From Ideonella alba (GTDB lineage Bacteria; Pseudomonadota; Gammaproteobacteria; Burkholderiales; Burkholderiaceae_C), in the NCBI RefSeq assembly GCF_018069875.1, contig NZ_JAGQDF010000009.1, positions 62,001-126,000 of the forward strand: a DNA stretch of 64,000 bases. The letters run 5' to 3'. How positions within the stretch are numbered: position 1 is the first letter of the stretch; each line of letters opens with the position of its first letter. Shown here in pieces: positions 24,563 through 33,174 of this stretch. A program made the position numbers and the translations under genes. The notes under the pieces were generated by a model. That model searched no databases and was not told where the DNA came from. It worked only from the letters and a program-made list of their open reading frames with translations.

Positions 24563-25681
24563 GACGGGCGTCAGCGACAGGGGCAGGTGGAGCCACGGGC
24601 CCAGGCACTTGCGCAGCAGGTGGCGCAGGCGCTGCCGGCGTGGGCCGCTGAGCTCGGATTTTCCCAGATCGGAGTGGCAGATGTGGATTTGCAGGCCGCC
24701 GAGCCGGGTCTGCAGGCCTGGCTGTCGGCTGGTTGCCACGGCGACATGGGCTACATGGCCCGCCATGGCCTGATGCGCGCCAGGCCGGCCGAACTGGTGC
24801 CGGGCACGCTGCGGGTGATCACCGCCCGGATGGACTACCTGCCACGCAGCACGTCCGCCACCTGGTGCCCCGACGAACAGGCCCGGCTGGATCGCCCGGG
24901 CGAGGTGGTGGTGTCGCTGTACGCACGCGGTCGGGATTACCACAAGGTGCTGCGCCAGCGCCTGCAGCAGCTGGCCATGCGCATCGAGGCGCTGGCAGGG
25001 CCCTTCGGCCACCGCGTCTTCACCGACTCGGCGCCGGTGCTGGAGGTGGAACTGGCCAGCCGCAGCGGCCTGGGCTGGCGCGGCAAGCACACGCTGGCCT
25101 TGTCGCGTCAGGGCGGCTCGATGGCCTTCCTGGGCGAGCTCTTCGTGGACCTGCCGCTGCCGCTGACCCCGCCCGACAGCGCGCACTGCGGGGAATGCAG
25201 CGCCTGCCTGGCGGCCTGCCCGACCGGGGCGATCGTGGCGCCGTACCGGCTGGACGCGCGGCGCTGCATCTCCTACCTGACGATCGAGCACGCCGGCCCG
25301 ATCGACGAGCCGCTGCGGCCGCTGATCGGCAACCGGCTGTACGGCTGCGACGACTGCCAGCTGGCCTGCCCGTGGAACAAGTACGCCCAGGTGTCCTCGC
25401 TGCCGGATTTCGATGCCCGAGCCCCCTGGACCGCCCCGGCGCTGCTGCCGCTGTGGGCCTGGGACGAAGCGGCCTTCCTGCATCACACCGAGGGCAGCCC
25501 GATCCGCCGCATCGGCTGGTCGCGCTGGCGGCGCAACCTGGCGGTGGTCAGCGGCAATGCGCTGGCCGGCGGCCTGCCGCCCGCCGACGCGGCGGCGCTG
25601 CGGGCCGCCCTGACCGCTGCGCGGACCGCCGCCGACCCGCTGGTCGCCGAGCACATCGCCTGGGCGCTGGCGCGCGCCTGA
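24554..25681 (+). CDS. queG: Epoxyqueuosine reductase QueG
   Basis: The 375-residue enzyme performs the last step of queuosine synthesis in tRNA, using cobalamin and two [4Fe-4S] clusters. The ferredoxin-like cysteines are visible: CGECSACLAACP (212, 215, 218, 222), Cys238, and CDDCQLACP (265, 268, 272). The likely catalytic Asp158 is in FTDSAPVLE. The ATG at 24554 is used, though it overlaps tsaE's presumed TTG start. The gene ends head-to-head with the AEC transporter with no spacer. Confidence 0.95.
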   Translation: MDQDGRQRQGQVEPRAQALAQQVAQALPAWAAELGFSQIGVADVDLQAAEPGLQAWLSAGCHGDMGYMARHGLMRARPAELVPGTLRVITARMDYLPRSTSATWCPDEQARLDRPGEVVVSLYARGRDYHKVLRQRLQQLAMRIEALAGPFGHRVFTDSAPVLEVELASRSGLGWRGKHTLALSRQGGSMAFLGELFVDLPLPLTPPDSAHCGECSACLAACPTGAIVAPYRLDARRCISYLTIEHAGPIDEPLRPLIGNRLYGCDDCQLACPWNKYAQVSSLPDFDARAPWTAPALLPLWAWDEAAFLHHTEGSPIRRIGWSRWRRNLAVVSGNALAGGLPPADAAALRAALTAARTAADPLVAEHIAWALARA

Positions 25682-26590
25682 TCAGCCCGGCTGCGCCCAG
25701 CCCAGCGCGGCCAGCGCCAGCGGCAGCCCGAGCATCGCGATCAGCGTGGACAGGCTGACCAGGCCGGCGACGAAGCCGCCATGACCGCCCATGCGGGTGG
25801 CCAGCACGTAGGCGCTGGAGGCCGTGGGCAAGGCGGCAAAGGCCACCACCACACTCTGTTGCGCCGGCGGCAGGCCGGCGGTCACCACCAGCGTGATCGC
25901 CCACAGCGGCAGCACCAGGTGGCGGATTCCCAGCAGGGCCGCGGCCAGGCGCGGGGCGTCCCGCAGGGCGCCCATCTGCAGGCCCGCGCCCACCGCCATC
26001 AGGCCCAGCGGCAGCGCGGCACTGCCCACCCGGGTCAGGGTGATGTTCAGGGCGTCGGGCAGGCGCAGGCCGGCCAGGTTGCACAGCAGACCCGCCACCG
26101 TGCCGATGATCAGCGGGTTGCGGGCCAGCTCGCGCCCGAAATGCTGCCCCGAGCGCCGCGCCAGCGGCCACACCGCCGCCACGTTGCACACCGGCACGCA
26201 CAGCGCAATCAGCAGCGCGATCCAGGCCACGGCCTGCACGCCGCCCAGGCGCTCGGCCATGGCCAGCCCGACATAGGAATTGAAGCGGAACGCGGTTTGC
26301 GCGCCTGAGGCGTGGGTCAACGCGTCCACGCCCTGCAGGTGACCCAGCGCATAGGCCAGCGCGATGCCCAGGCCGACCACCGCCAGGCCGCAGCCGGCGA
26401 AGCTGAGCATTTCGCCGGCCTGCAGCGGCTGGCGCAGGATGGCCACGAACAGCAGCACCGGAAACAGCAGCCAGTAGACCAGGCGCTCCACGCCGTCCCA
26501 GACCGGCCGGTCCAGGGCGGTGTGGCGGCAGACGAGGTAGCCCGCAACGATCAGCAGGAAATCGGGCAGCAGCAGCAGGACCTGGGACAT
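25682..26590 (-). CDS. AEC-family (auxin efflux carrier-like) transporter
   Basis: The 302-residue inner-membrane protein has about 10 hydrophobic segments. The AEC pattern is a five-helix bundle, an inverted repeat and a central crossover: [18 protein letters not shown] at the start, [14 protein letters not shown] mid-protein, and [15 protein letters not shown] near the end. Family members export organic acids or amino-acid-like anions; the substrate here is unknown. The ATG at 26590 begins MSQVLLLLP. Confidence 0.88.
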   Translation of the reverse strand: MSQVLLLLPDFLLIVAGYLVCRHTALDRPVWDGVERLVYWLLFPVLLFVAILRQPLQAGEMLSFAGCGLAVVGLGIALAYALGHLQGVDALTHASGAQTAFRFNSYVGLAMAERLGGVQAVAWIALLIALCVPVCNVAAVWPLARRSGQHFGRELARNPLIIGTVAGLLCNLAGLRLPDALNITLTRVGSAALPLGLMAVGAGLQMGALRDAPRLAAALLGIRHLVLPLWAITLVVTAGLPPAQQSVVVAFAALPTASSAYVLATRMGGHGGFVAGLVSLSTLIAMLGLPLALAALGWAQPG

Positions 26591-26721
26591 TCCCCGAGTG
26601 TGCCAGCGCCCACCGTACGCAGTTTCCACAGCCCGGCCAGGGCCGGATGCGCTTCATCATGGCCCGGCGCTGCCTGGCGCGGTCACAATCAGTCATTGCC
26701 CCTTCTTGCGGAGACCTCCCG

Positions 26722-27699
26722 ATGCGTTCACGCCCCCGTCTCGTCGTCCTGGCCGCGCTGATCGGCCTGCCGCTGTGGAGCCCGTCGCTGTGGGCCCAGT
26801 CCTACCCGTCCAAGCCGGTGAAGCTGGTGGTGCCGTTCGCCCCGGGTGGCACGACCGACATCGTTGCCCGCGTCGTTGCCGAAAAGATCTCGCCGGCCCT
26901 GGGCCAGACCCTGGTGGTGGAGAACAAGGCCGGTGGCGGCGGCTCGGTGGGTGCCAACGAAACCTCCAAGGCCGCGCCCGATGGCTATTCGCTGGGCATG
27001 GCCACGGTGTCGACCACCGCGGCCAACCCGGCGATCAACGCCAAGATCCCGTACAACCCGCTGACCGACTTCACGCCGATCATCAACATCGCCGCCACGC
27101 CCAACGTGATCGCGGTGCATCCCTCGTTCCCGGCCAAGGACTACAAGACCTTCCTCGAGGTGGTGCGCAAGAACCCCGGCAAGTACAGCTTCGCGTCCTC
27201 GGGCACCGGCGGCATCGGGCACCTGCAGATGGAGCTCTACAAGAGCCTGGCCGGCGTGTTCATCACCCACATCCCCTACCGTGGTGCGGGTCCGGCGCTG
27301 AACGACACGGTGGCCGGCCAGGTGCCGATCATCTTCGACAACCTGCCCTCGGCGCTGCCCTTCATCAAGGACGGCCGGCTGGTGCCGATCGTCGTGGCCG
27401 CACCGCAGCGCCTGGCGGTGCTGCCCAATGTGCCCACCTTCAAGGAAGTCGGCCTGGAGCCGGTCAACCGCATGGCCTACTACGGCATCTACGGCCCCAA
27501 GGGTCTGCCCAAGGAGGTGGTGGACAAGGTGCATGACGCGGTCAAGCGCACGGCCGAGCTGCCCGACGTGAAGAAGCGGATCGAGGACACCGGCTCGCTG
27601 CTGGTGCTGAACACCCCGGACCAGTTCCGCGAGCAGATCCGCGCCGAGTTCGAGGTCTACAAGCAGGTGGTGGCGCGTCAGAAGCTCACGCTGGAGTGA
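26722..27699 (+). CDS. Bug-family (tripartite tricarboxylate transporter) solute-binding protein
   Basis: The 325-residue exported receptor has a signal peptide ending in LWAQS, then [29 protein letters not shown]. This is the diagnostic Bug opening, followed by [18 protein letters not shown] and [32 protein letters not shown]. Bug receptors bind small carboxylates. No TctA/TctB membrane genes are nearby, as for most orphan Bug proteins of Burkholderiales. GCGGAGA upstream supports the ATG at 26722. It overlaps xerD by four bases. Confidence 0.93.
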   Translation: MRSRPRLVVLAALIGLPLWSPSLWAQSYPSKPVKLVVPFAPGGTTDIVARVVAEKISPALGQTLVVENKAGGGGSVGANETSKAAPDGYSLGMATVSTTAANPAINAKIPYNPLTDFTPIINIAATPNVIAVHPSFPAKDYKTFLEVVRKNPGKYSFASSGTGGIGHLQMELYKSLAGVFITHIPYRGAGPALNDTVAGQVPIIFDNLPSALPFIKDGRLVPIVVAAPQRLAVLPNVPTFKEVGLEPVNRMAYYGIYGPKGLPKEVVDKVHDAVKRTAELPDVKKRIEDTGSLLVLNTPDQFREQIRAEFEVYKQVVARQKLTLE

Positions 27700-28601
27700 G
27701 TGCGCCCAGCGGCGGCGAGGCCGCCGTGATCCGCCGCTTCAGCGACGCGCTGTGGCTGGAGGACGGCCTCTCGGCCAACACCCTGGCCGCCTACCGCCGC
27801 GACCTGGCCGCGCTGTCCGAGTGGCTGGTCGCGCAGCGCAAGACCGGTCTGCTGACGGCCGCTGAATCCGACTTGCGTGCCTACGCCGCCGCGCGTCATG
27901 CGGGCACGCGGGCGACCACCGCCAACCGGCGGCTGTCCACCTTTCGTCGTTTCTACCGCTGGGCGCTGCGCGAGCGGCTGCTGAGCGCCGATCCAACGCT
28001 TCGCCTGGACGCCGCCCGCCAGCCGATGCGGGTGCCACACACCCTGAGCGAGGCCCAGGTCGAGGCGCTGCTGAACGCCCCCGACACCGACACCCCGCTG
28101 GGTCAGCGCGACCGCTGCATGCTGGAGCTGATGTACGCCAGCGGCCTGCGCGTCAGCGAGCTGGTCGGGCTGCAGAGCCTGCACGTCGGACTGGCCGAGG
28201 GCGTGCTGCGGGTCACCGGCAAGGGCAGCAAGGAACGCCTGGTGCCCTTCGGCGAGCAGGCGCAGCAGTGGATCGAGCGCTACCTGGCCGAGGGGCGCGG
28301 CCAGCTGCTGGGCGCACGCGCCTCACCCGCCCTGTTCGTCACGGTGCGCGGCGGGCCGATGACACGGCAGATGTTCTGGCGCCTGGTCAAGCGCTACGCG
28401 CTGCGCGCCGGGATCACCGCGCCGCTGTCGCCCCACACGCTGCGCCATGCGTTCGCGACGCACCTGCTCAACCATGGGGCCGACCTGCGCGTGGTGCAGC
28501 TGCTGCTGGGGCATGCCGACATCTCGACGACGACGATCTACACCCATGTGGCGCGCGAGCGGCTCAAGCAGCTGCATGCGCGGCACCACCCGCGGGCCTG
28601 A
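27696..28601 (+). CDS. xerD: Tyrosine recombinase XerD
   Basis: The 301-residue recombinase has a SAM-like N-terminal domain and the full catalytic set Arg152 (GLRVSEL), Lys176 (GKGSKER), His247 and Arg250 ([14 protein letters not shown]), His273 (LLGHADIS) and nucleophile Tyr282 (TIYTHV). It is the chromosome-dimer resolvase partner of XerC acting at dif. The GTG start overlaps the Bug gene stop (GTGA). This is an ordinary chromosomal XerD; no attachment site or element surrounds it. Confidence 0.94.
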   Translation: MSAPSGGEAAVIRRFSDALWLEDGLSANTLAAYRRDLAALSEWLVAQRKTGLLTAAESDLRAYAAARHAGTRATTANRRLSTFRRFYRWALRERLLSADPTLRLDAARQPMRVPHTLSEAQVEALLNAPDTDTPLGQRDRCMLELMYASGLRVSELVGLQSLHVGLAEGVLRVTGKGSKERLVPFGEQAQQWIERYLAEGRGQLLGARASPALFVTVRGGPMTRQMFWRLVKRYALRAGITAPLSPHTLRHAFATHLLNHGADLRVVQLLLGHADISTTTIYTHVARERLKQLHARHHPRA

Positions 28602-28633
28602 CACCCGCGCGGCGGCCAAGCGGCCATGAAAAA

Positions 28634-28651
28634 GGCCACCCGAAGGTGGCC
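28634..28651 (-). terminator. Rho-independent terminator of the porin gene
   Basis: The stem GGCCACC-CGAA-GGTGGCC is followed on the minus strand by TTTTTC. It lies 45 bases beyond the porin stop and is oriented for it. Confidence 0.88.
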
Positions 28652-28695
28652 TGCTTGATGCACAGGGGCACCCCATGCGGGATGCCGCGCCGTGA

Positions 28696-29649
28696 TCAGA
28701 AGTTGTGGCGGACGCCCAGAGCCAGCGAGCTGACGTCGGCGCCAGCGGCACCCGACACGTAGGCAGCGGCGGTCTCGTTGTTGACCTTGGTGTAGAAGCC
28801 GTAGACCTTGGTGCGCTTGCTCAGGTTGTAGTTCACGCCCAGGGTGACTTGGGTGGCGTCGGTGTTGGCCACGCCGCCGATTTCACCGGCCTTGCCGTAG
28901 TTCAGGTGCAGCTCGGTGGCACCCATCGTGTACATGCCCGACAGACGCCAGGAGGTACGGTCAGCGCCAGCCACACCAGCGATGTCGTTGTTGCGGATGT
29001 AGTACGCGCCAACGGTGACGGCACCGATGTCGTAGGCGCCACGGACGCCCAGTTCACGGTGATCGCCGTCCTTCTCGTAGGAAGCGCCCAGGTGCAGCGG
29101 GCCACCTTCGTAGTTGCCGGTCAGCACCACGGTGCGGCCCAGGTCGCCGATACGCTTCTCGGCGACTTGCGCGTCGATGGTCAGACCACCCAGCGCCGGC
29201 GAGGTGTAGGCAATCATGTTGCTGCCACGGCCGGGGTACAGGTAGAACGCATCCGACGAGATGCCGGTGTCGTGGTTGTGGTTACTGATGTAGTCGGCGG
29301 TGGTGAAGTAGGCCATCGTCGGGCCCATGTTGCCCAGACGCAGCTTGCCGAAGCTGCCAGCCAGCCACACGTTGCTCTCACGGCCCCAGAAGGTGCCGTT
29401 GGCGGTGCCGGTGGCGGGGTTGAAGCCGTGCTCGATCAGGAAACCAGCCTTCAGGCCGCCACCCAGGTCCTCGACGCCCTTGAAGCCGATGCGCGACGAG
29501 TTGTTGAACACGCCCTTGTCGGTGTCGGCGCCGATCTTGCTGCTTTCGACGGTGACGTTCAGGCGGCCGTAGACGGTGACCGAGCTCTGAGCGAAGGCGG
29601 GCGCCACGGTGGCGGCGGCCAGGGCGGTCAGGATGAGAGTCTTCTTCAT
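28696..29649 (-). CDS. Gram-negative general porin
   Basis: The 317-residue outer-membrane protein has signal peptide MKKTLILTALAAATVAPAFA followed by QSSVTVYGRLNVTVE, typical of Burkholderiales porins. Alternating strands run to the C-terminal SSLALGVRHNF, with the terminal phenylalanine recognised by the Bam complex. It should form a trimeric 16-strand barrel. The codon choice is more restricted than in neighbours, as for a highly expressed gene. The signal peptide sets the ATG at 29649, and a terminator follows. Confidence 0.94.
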   Translation of the reverse strand: MKKTLILTALAAATVAPAFAQSSVTVYGRLNVTVESSKIGADTDKGVFNNSSRIGFKGVEDLGGGLKAGFLIEHGFNPATGTANGTFWGRESNVWLAGSFGKLRLGNMGPTMAYFTTADYISNHNHDTGISSDAFYLYPGRGSNMIAYTSPALGGLTIDAQVAEKRIGDLGRTVVLTGNYEGGPLHLGASYEKDGDHRELGVRGAYDIGAVTVGAYYIRNNDIAGVAGADRTSWRLSGMYTMGATELHLNYGKAGEIGGVANTDATQVTLGVNYNLSKRTKVYGFYTKVNNETAAAYVSGAAGADVSSLALGVRHNF

Positions 29650-29865
29650 AAGTACCTTGTACGGAAGAGAGTTGAAAACCACGCCGGTGCGGGTCACGCC
29701 GGGCGGCGCAGGCGCTCTGAAGGCGTCGTGACCTGATTTTAAGGGGGCGAAACCGGGTGACGTGCACTGCCACCCCCACCGGCCCCCCCGCGGAGCCCCA
29801 GACCGTGGCGCCGGCGCAACTGATGACGGAAATCCCGGGCGCGGCCGGCTGGGCACAATGGCGCC

Positions 29866-30465
29866 ATGGACCATACCTTCGCCTCGGCCCTGGTGCTGCT
29901 GCTGCTCGTGCTCGACCCTTTCGGCAGCCTGCCGATCTTCATTTCCGTGATGCGGGGCGTGGCGCCCGAACGCCGGCGCGTGGTGGCGCTGCGCGAGGCC
30001 GGCATCGCCTTTGGCGTGCTGCTGGCCTTCATGGTGTCGGGTCAGGGCTTTCTGAGCCTGATGCACCTGTCCGAGCGCTCCCTGGAGGTGGCGGGCGGCG
30101 TGATCCTGCTGATCATCGCGATGCGGATGATCTTCGCATCGGGCGGGGAGATCTACGCCACCGACGGGGCCCGTGAGCCGATGATCTTCCCGTTGGCGGT
30201 ACCGCTGCTGGCGGGCCCCTCGGCGATGGCCACGGTGCTGCTGCTGGCCTCGCGCCAGCCCGAGAAGCTGTGGTCCTGGGTGGGCGCGCTGACGCTGGCG
30301 ATGGTGGTCAGCACGGTGGTGCTGATGTCGGCCGAGCGCATCCGCAAGCTGATCGGCACGCCGATGGTCTCGGCGCTGGAGAAGCTGATGGGCCTGGTGC
30401 TGACGGCGATTGCCACCGAGATGGTGCTGGCTGGGCTCAAGCGCTACTTCTTCGACAGCCCCTGA
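29866..30465 (+). CDS. MarC family inner-membrane protein
   Basis: The 199-residue protein has six hydrophobic segments and MarC/UPF0056 features (FASALVLLLLVLDPFGSLPIF at the start, FPLAVPLLAGPSAMATVLLL in the middle). MarC proteins were once thought to be linked to multiple antibiotic resistance, but their function is unknown. It is a single gene ending at a strong hairpin shared with the convergent ABC permease gene. Confidence 0.9.
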   Translation: MDHTFASALVLLLLVLDPFGSLPIFISVMRGVAPERRRVVALREAGIAFGVLLAFMVSGQGFLSLMHLSERSLEVAGGVILLIIAMRMIFASGGEIYATDGAREPMIFPLAVPLLAGPSAMATVLLLASRQPEKLWSWVGALTLAMVVSTVVLMSAERIRKLIGTPMVSALEKLMGLVLTAIATEMVLAGLKRYFFDSP

Positions 30466-30470
30466 AACAG

Positions 30471-30496
30471 CACAGGCCGCCCGGGGGCGGCCTGTG
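30471..30496. terminator. Hairpin between convergent marC and ABC permease genes
   Basis: CACAGGCCGCCC pairs with GGGCGGCCTGTG almost without a loop (2 bases formally, so the top pairs will open). No U-tract follows on either strand, so a bidirectional terminator is likely but not certain. Confidence 0.65.
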
Positions 30497-30511
30497 CGCG
30501 GCGGTGGCGGC

Positions 30512-31264
30512 TCAGCGCCCGCGCAAATGGGCCGGCGCTTCCAGACGCTTGGCCAGCGTGGACAGCACCAGCGTCAGCACCAGGTACATCGCCGAGATCG
30601 CCAGGTAGGGCTCCCAGTAGCGCGAATACGCGCCCGCCACCGTGCGTGCCGCCAGGGCCAGCTCGGCCAGACCGATCGCCGAGACCAGCGACGAGTCCTT
30701 GATCAGCGTGACGCCTTCATTGACCAACGCCGGCACCATGCGGCGGAAGGCCTGGGGCAGGATCACGAAGCGCATCGCCTGGCCATGGGTCAGGCCCAGG
30801 CTCCAGGCGGCCTGGGTCTGGCCGCGGTGGATGCTCTCGATGCCGGCACGGAAAATCTCGGAGATGTAGGCGCCGGCGTTCAGCGACAGCGCCACCGCGC
30901 CCGAGAAGAAGGCGCCGTACTCCTGGCGGAACTCGCGGGCGGTGTCGCCCGACAGCAGCAGGCCGCCATCCGGGTGCACCAGTGCGGGCATCACCGCGAA
31001 GTGCACCAGCAGGATCTGCACGAACAGTGGCGTGCCACGGAAGAAAGTGACATAGGCCAGCGTGACGCCGCGCAGCGCCCGCAGACCCCAGTCAACGGCC
31101 AGCGACTTGGGGCGGGGCGCGTCGCGCGAGCTGCTGACCAGCCCGAACAGCGCGCCCAGCACCAGGCCGACGGCAATCGCCACCACGGTGATCTTCACCG
31201 TGGTGACCAGACCGTCCATGAACAGCGGCCAGTAGCCGCTGAGGATTCCCCAGCGCAAGTCCAT
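30512..31264 (-). CDS. Polar amino-acid ABC transporter permease
   Basis: The 250-residue HisM/GlnP-type permease starts in GYWPLFMDGLVTTVKIT. It has the TFFRGTPLFVQILLVHF block and the EAA-loop-like YISEIFRAGIESIHRGQTQAAWSLGLT...ILPQAFRR that contacts the ATPase. The upstream neighbour is its binding protein (30 bases apart). There is no second permease and no ATP-binding gene in the window, so the ATPase must be encoded elsewhere. Confidence 0.93.
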   Translation of the reverse strand: MDLRWGILSGYWPLFMDGLVTTVKITVVAIAVGLVLGALFGLVSSSRDAPRPKSLAVDWGLRALRGVTLAYVTFFRGTPLFVQILLVHFAVMPALVHPDGGLLLSGDTAREFRQEYGAFFSGAVALSLNAGAYISEIFRAGIESIHRGQTQAAWSLGLTHGQAMRFVILPQAFRRMVPALVNEGVTLIKDSSLVSAIGLAELALAARTVAGAYSRYWEPYLAISAMYLVLTLVLSTLAKRLEAPAHLRGR

Positions 31265-31294
31265 GGACGGCGTCTCCGGCGTGCGACCTGTCGA

Positions 31295-32167
31295 TCAGTT
31301 CGACGCGGCGGGGGCCGGAGCGGCCGGGGCGGCAGCCGGCGGCTCGGTGCCGAAGGTCTTCTTGTAGATCGCCGCGTAGGTGCCGTCGGCCTTCACCGCA
31401 GCCAGGCCCTTGTTGACCATGGCCAGCAGTTCGGCATTGCCCTTCTTGACGGCGATGCCGTACTGCTCGGGCGCGAAGGACTTGGTGTCGGCCACGGTCT
31501 TGAACTTGGCGCCCGGGTTGTTGGCCACGTAGTGGATGACCACGCCGTTGTCGGCGACCACGGCGTCAACGCCACCAGCCTCCAGCTCCTTCAGGGCCAG
31601 CGGGGTGGACTCGAAGCGCTTGGTGGTGCTGGCGGTCTTGCCCTGCAGCTTGGTCACCACCTCGTCACCGGTGGTGCCAGTCTGCACGCCGACCTTGGCC
31701 TTCTTCAGGTCGTCGAACTTGGCGACTTTGGAGCTCTCCTTCACGGCGATCAGCTGGATCGCGTCGAAGTAGGGGTCGGAGAAGTCCATCGTCTGCTTGC
31801 GCTCGTCGGTGATGGTGATCGAGGAGATCAGCAGGTCGCGGTCGCCCTGGCCCAGCGCGTTGAAGATGCCTTCCCAGGGGGTGTTCTGGAACTTGACCTG
31901 GAAGCCGCCCTTTTCAGCGACGGCGGTCAGCAGGTCGACCGAGAAGCCGACGATCTCGCCCTTCTCGTTCTGGTACTCGAAGGGGGCGTAGGCGGCATCG
32001 GTGCCCACCACGTACACCTTGGGCGCCGGAGCGGCGGCGGACGCGGGAGCGGCGGCCGATGCGGCCGGGGCCGGCGGCGCTTCCTGCTTGCCGCAGGCGG
32101 CCAGCACCAGCGTGGCCAGCAGGGTGCCGGCAGCCTTCAGGAAGCGACGGGTGTCGTGTTGGGCCAT
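31295..32167 (-). CDS. Amino-acid ABC transporter substrate-binding lipoprotein
   Basis: The 290-residue family 3 binding protein has lipobox LVLAACGKQ. An Ala/Pro-rich tether precedes the domain that starts VYVVGTDAAYAPFEYQNEKGEIVGFSVDL, with DLLISSITITDERKQTMDFSDPYF. The pattern resembles basic or polar amino-acid receptors. A second Ala/Pro tract forms the C-terminus. It is probably co-transcribed with the permease gene downstream. Confidence 0.93.
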   Translation of the reverse strand: MAQHDTRRFLKAAGTLLATLVLAACGKQEAPPAPAASAAAPASAAAPAPKVYVVGTDAAYAPFEYQNEKGEIVGFSVDLLTAVAEKGGFQVKFQNTPWEGIFNALGQGDRDLLISSITITDERKQTMDFSDPYFDAIQLIAVKESSKVAKFDDLKKAKVGVQTGTTGDEVVTKLQGKTASTTKRFESTPLALKELEAGGVDAVVADNGVVIHYVANNPGAKFKTVADTKSFAPEQYGIAVKKGNAELLAMVNKGLAAVKADGTYAAIYKKTFGTEPPAAAPAAPAPAASN

Positions 32168-32270
32168 GAGATCCTCGTTTGCCGTGTGTCCGGCGTAGCG
32201 GTGAAACGATCAGTTTACGGCGCAATCCACCGAATGGAATGCGGTTTCTCCCGCGGAGCTGTCGCAAGGC

Positions 32271-33074
32271 TCATGCCCGGCTGTCGGCCTCCAGACGCAC
32301 CAGTTCGGCGTCGCTGAAGCCGGCGCGGCGGCGCGCCTCCAGGTTCAGCGGTGCACGCAGGCGCGGGGCCTGGTAGCGCTGCGCCAGTTCGGGGTAGAGC
32401 GTCAGCGCGTCCAGCCCGCGCTGCTGGCACAGCCACAGATACCAGTGGTTGCCGATCGCGACATGGCCCACCTCGTCGCGCAGGATGATGTCCAGGATGG
32501 CCACCGCGGCCTGGTCGCCGGCCTTGGCCAGCCGCGCCTGGATGGGCGGCGTGGCGTCCAGGCCGCGCGCCTCCAGGGTGCGCGGCACCAGGGCCATGCG
32601 GGCGACGATGTCATCGGCGGTGGCGGCGGTCATGCGCCACAGGCCGTCGTGGGCGTCGAAGTCGCCGTAGGCGTGGCCCAGCGTGGCCAGGTGATCGCGC
32701 AGCAGCCGGAAGTGCAGCGCCTCCTCGGCCGCCACCTGGAGCCAGTCGCGGTAGAAGTCGGGCGGCATGCCGGCGAAGCGCCACACCGCGTCCAGGGCCA
32801 GGTTGATGGCGTTGAACTCGATGTGGCAGATCGCGTGCAGCAGCGCCGCCCGACCGGCCACGGTGTGGACCGAGCGCTGCGCCACCTGGGTGGCGGCCAC
32901 CAGCCGCGGCCGCTGCGGACGACCGGGCAGGGTGGCGTCATCGGCGCTCATCGTCGCCTGCGGGTCGGCGGCAGCACCTTGCAGCACCGCCTGGTACAGG
33001 GCGGTGACCGCGACACACTTGGCCTCGGGATCGGTCAGCTGCAAGACCCTCAGTGCTTCGGCGCGGACATCCAT
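32271..33074 (-). CDS. DUF455 ferritin-like protein
   Basis: The 267-residue protein belongs to the DUF455/MiaE-like ferritin-fold group. Di-metal ligand positions are HAICHIEFNAINLALDAVWRFAG, VAAEEALHFRLLRDHL, and ILRDEVGHVAIGNHWY, with the paired ExxH motifs. It is cytoplasmic; the function is unknown, though a di-iron oxygenase or ferritin-like role is plausible. The ATG at 33074 (MDVRAEALRVLQ) is preferred; an in-frame ATG at 33092 is possible. It is divergent from hslO. Confidence 0.88.
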   Translation of the reverse strand: MDVRAEALRVLQLTDPEAKCVAVTALYQAVLQGAAADPQATMSADDATLPGRPQRPRLVAATQVAQRSVHTVAGRAALLHAICHIEFNAINLALDAVWRFAGMPPDFYRDWLQVAAEEALHFRLLRDHLATLGHAYGDFDAHDGLWRMTAATADDIVARMALVPRTLEARGLDATPPIQARLAKAGDQAAVAILDIILRDEVGHVAIGNHWYLWLCQQRGLDALTLYPELAQRYQAPRLRAPLNLEARRRAGFSDAELVRLEADSRA

Positions 33075-33135
33075 CCGTAGAATTATCCCCATCGCGCCCC
33101 TGGAAATCCGCCCCGGGCGCCCCACCTGAGCATCC

Positions 33136-33168
33136 GGCCGCCGCTGCCCCTTTTCGCAGCCGGCGGCC
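33136..33168 (+). promoter_or_regulatory. GC-rich stem immediately 5' of the hslO start codon
   Basis: GGCCGCCGCTGC pairs with GCAGCCGGCGGCC (one bulged base) over a short U-rich loop, and TTTTCC then runs straight into the ATG at 33175. No Shine-Dalgarno sequence is visible. The element could be a leader structure controlling hslO translation, or a terminator-like stem for upstream transcription. Confidence 0.55.
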
Positions 33169-33174
33169 TTTTCC

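Noticed and set aside
27696-28601. Tyrosine recombinase as sign of an integrated element
   Set aside because: It is a standard XerD with housekeeping neighbours, no att repeats, no tRNA and no cargo.
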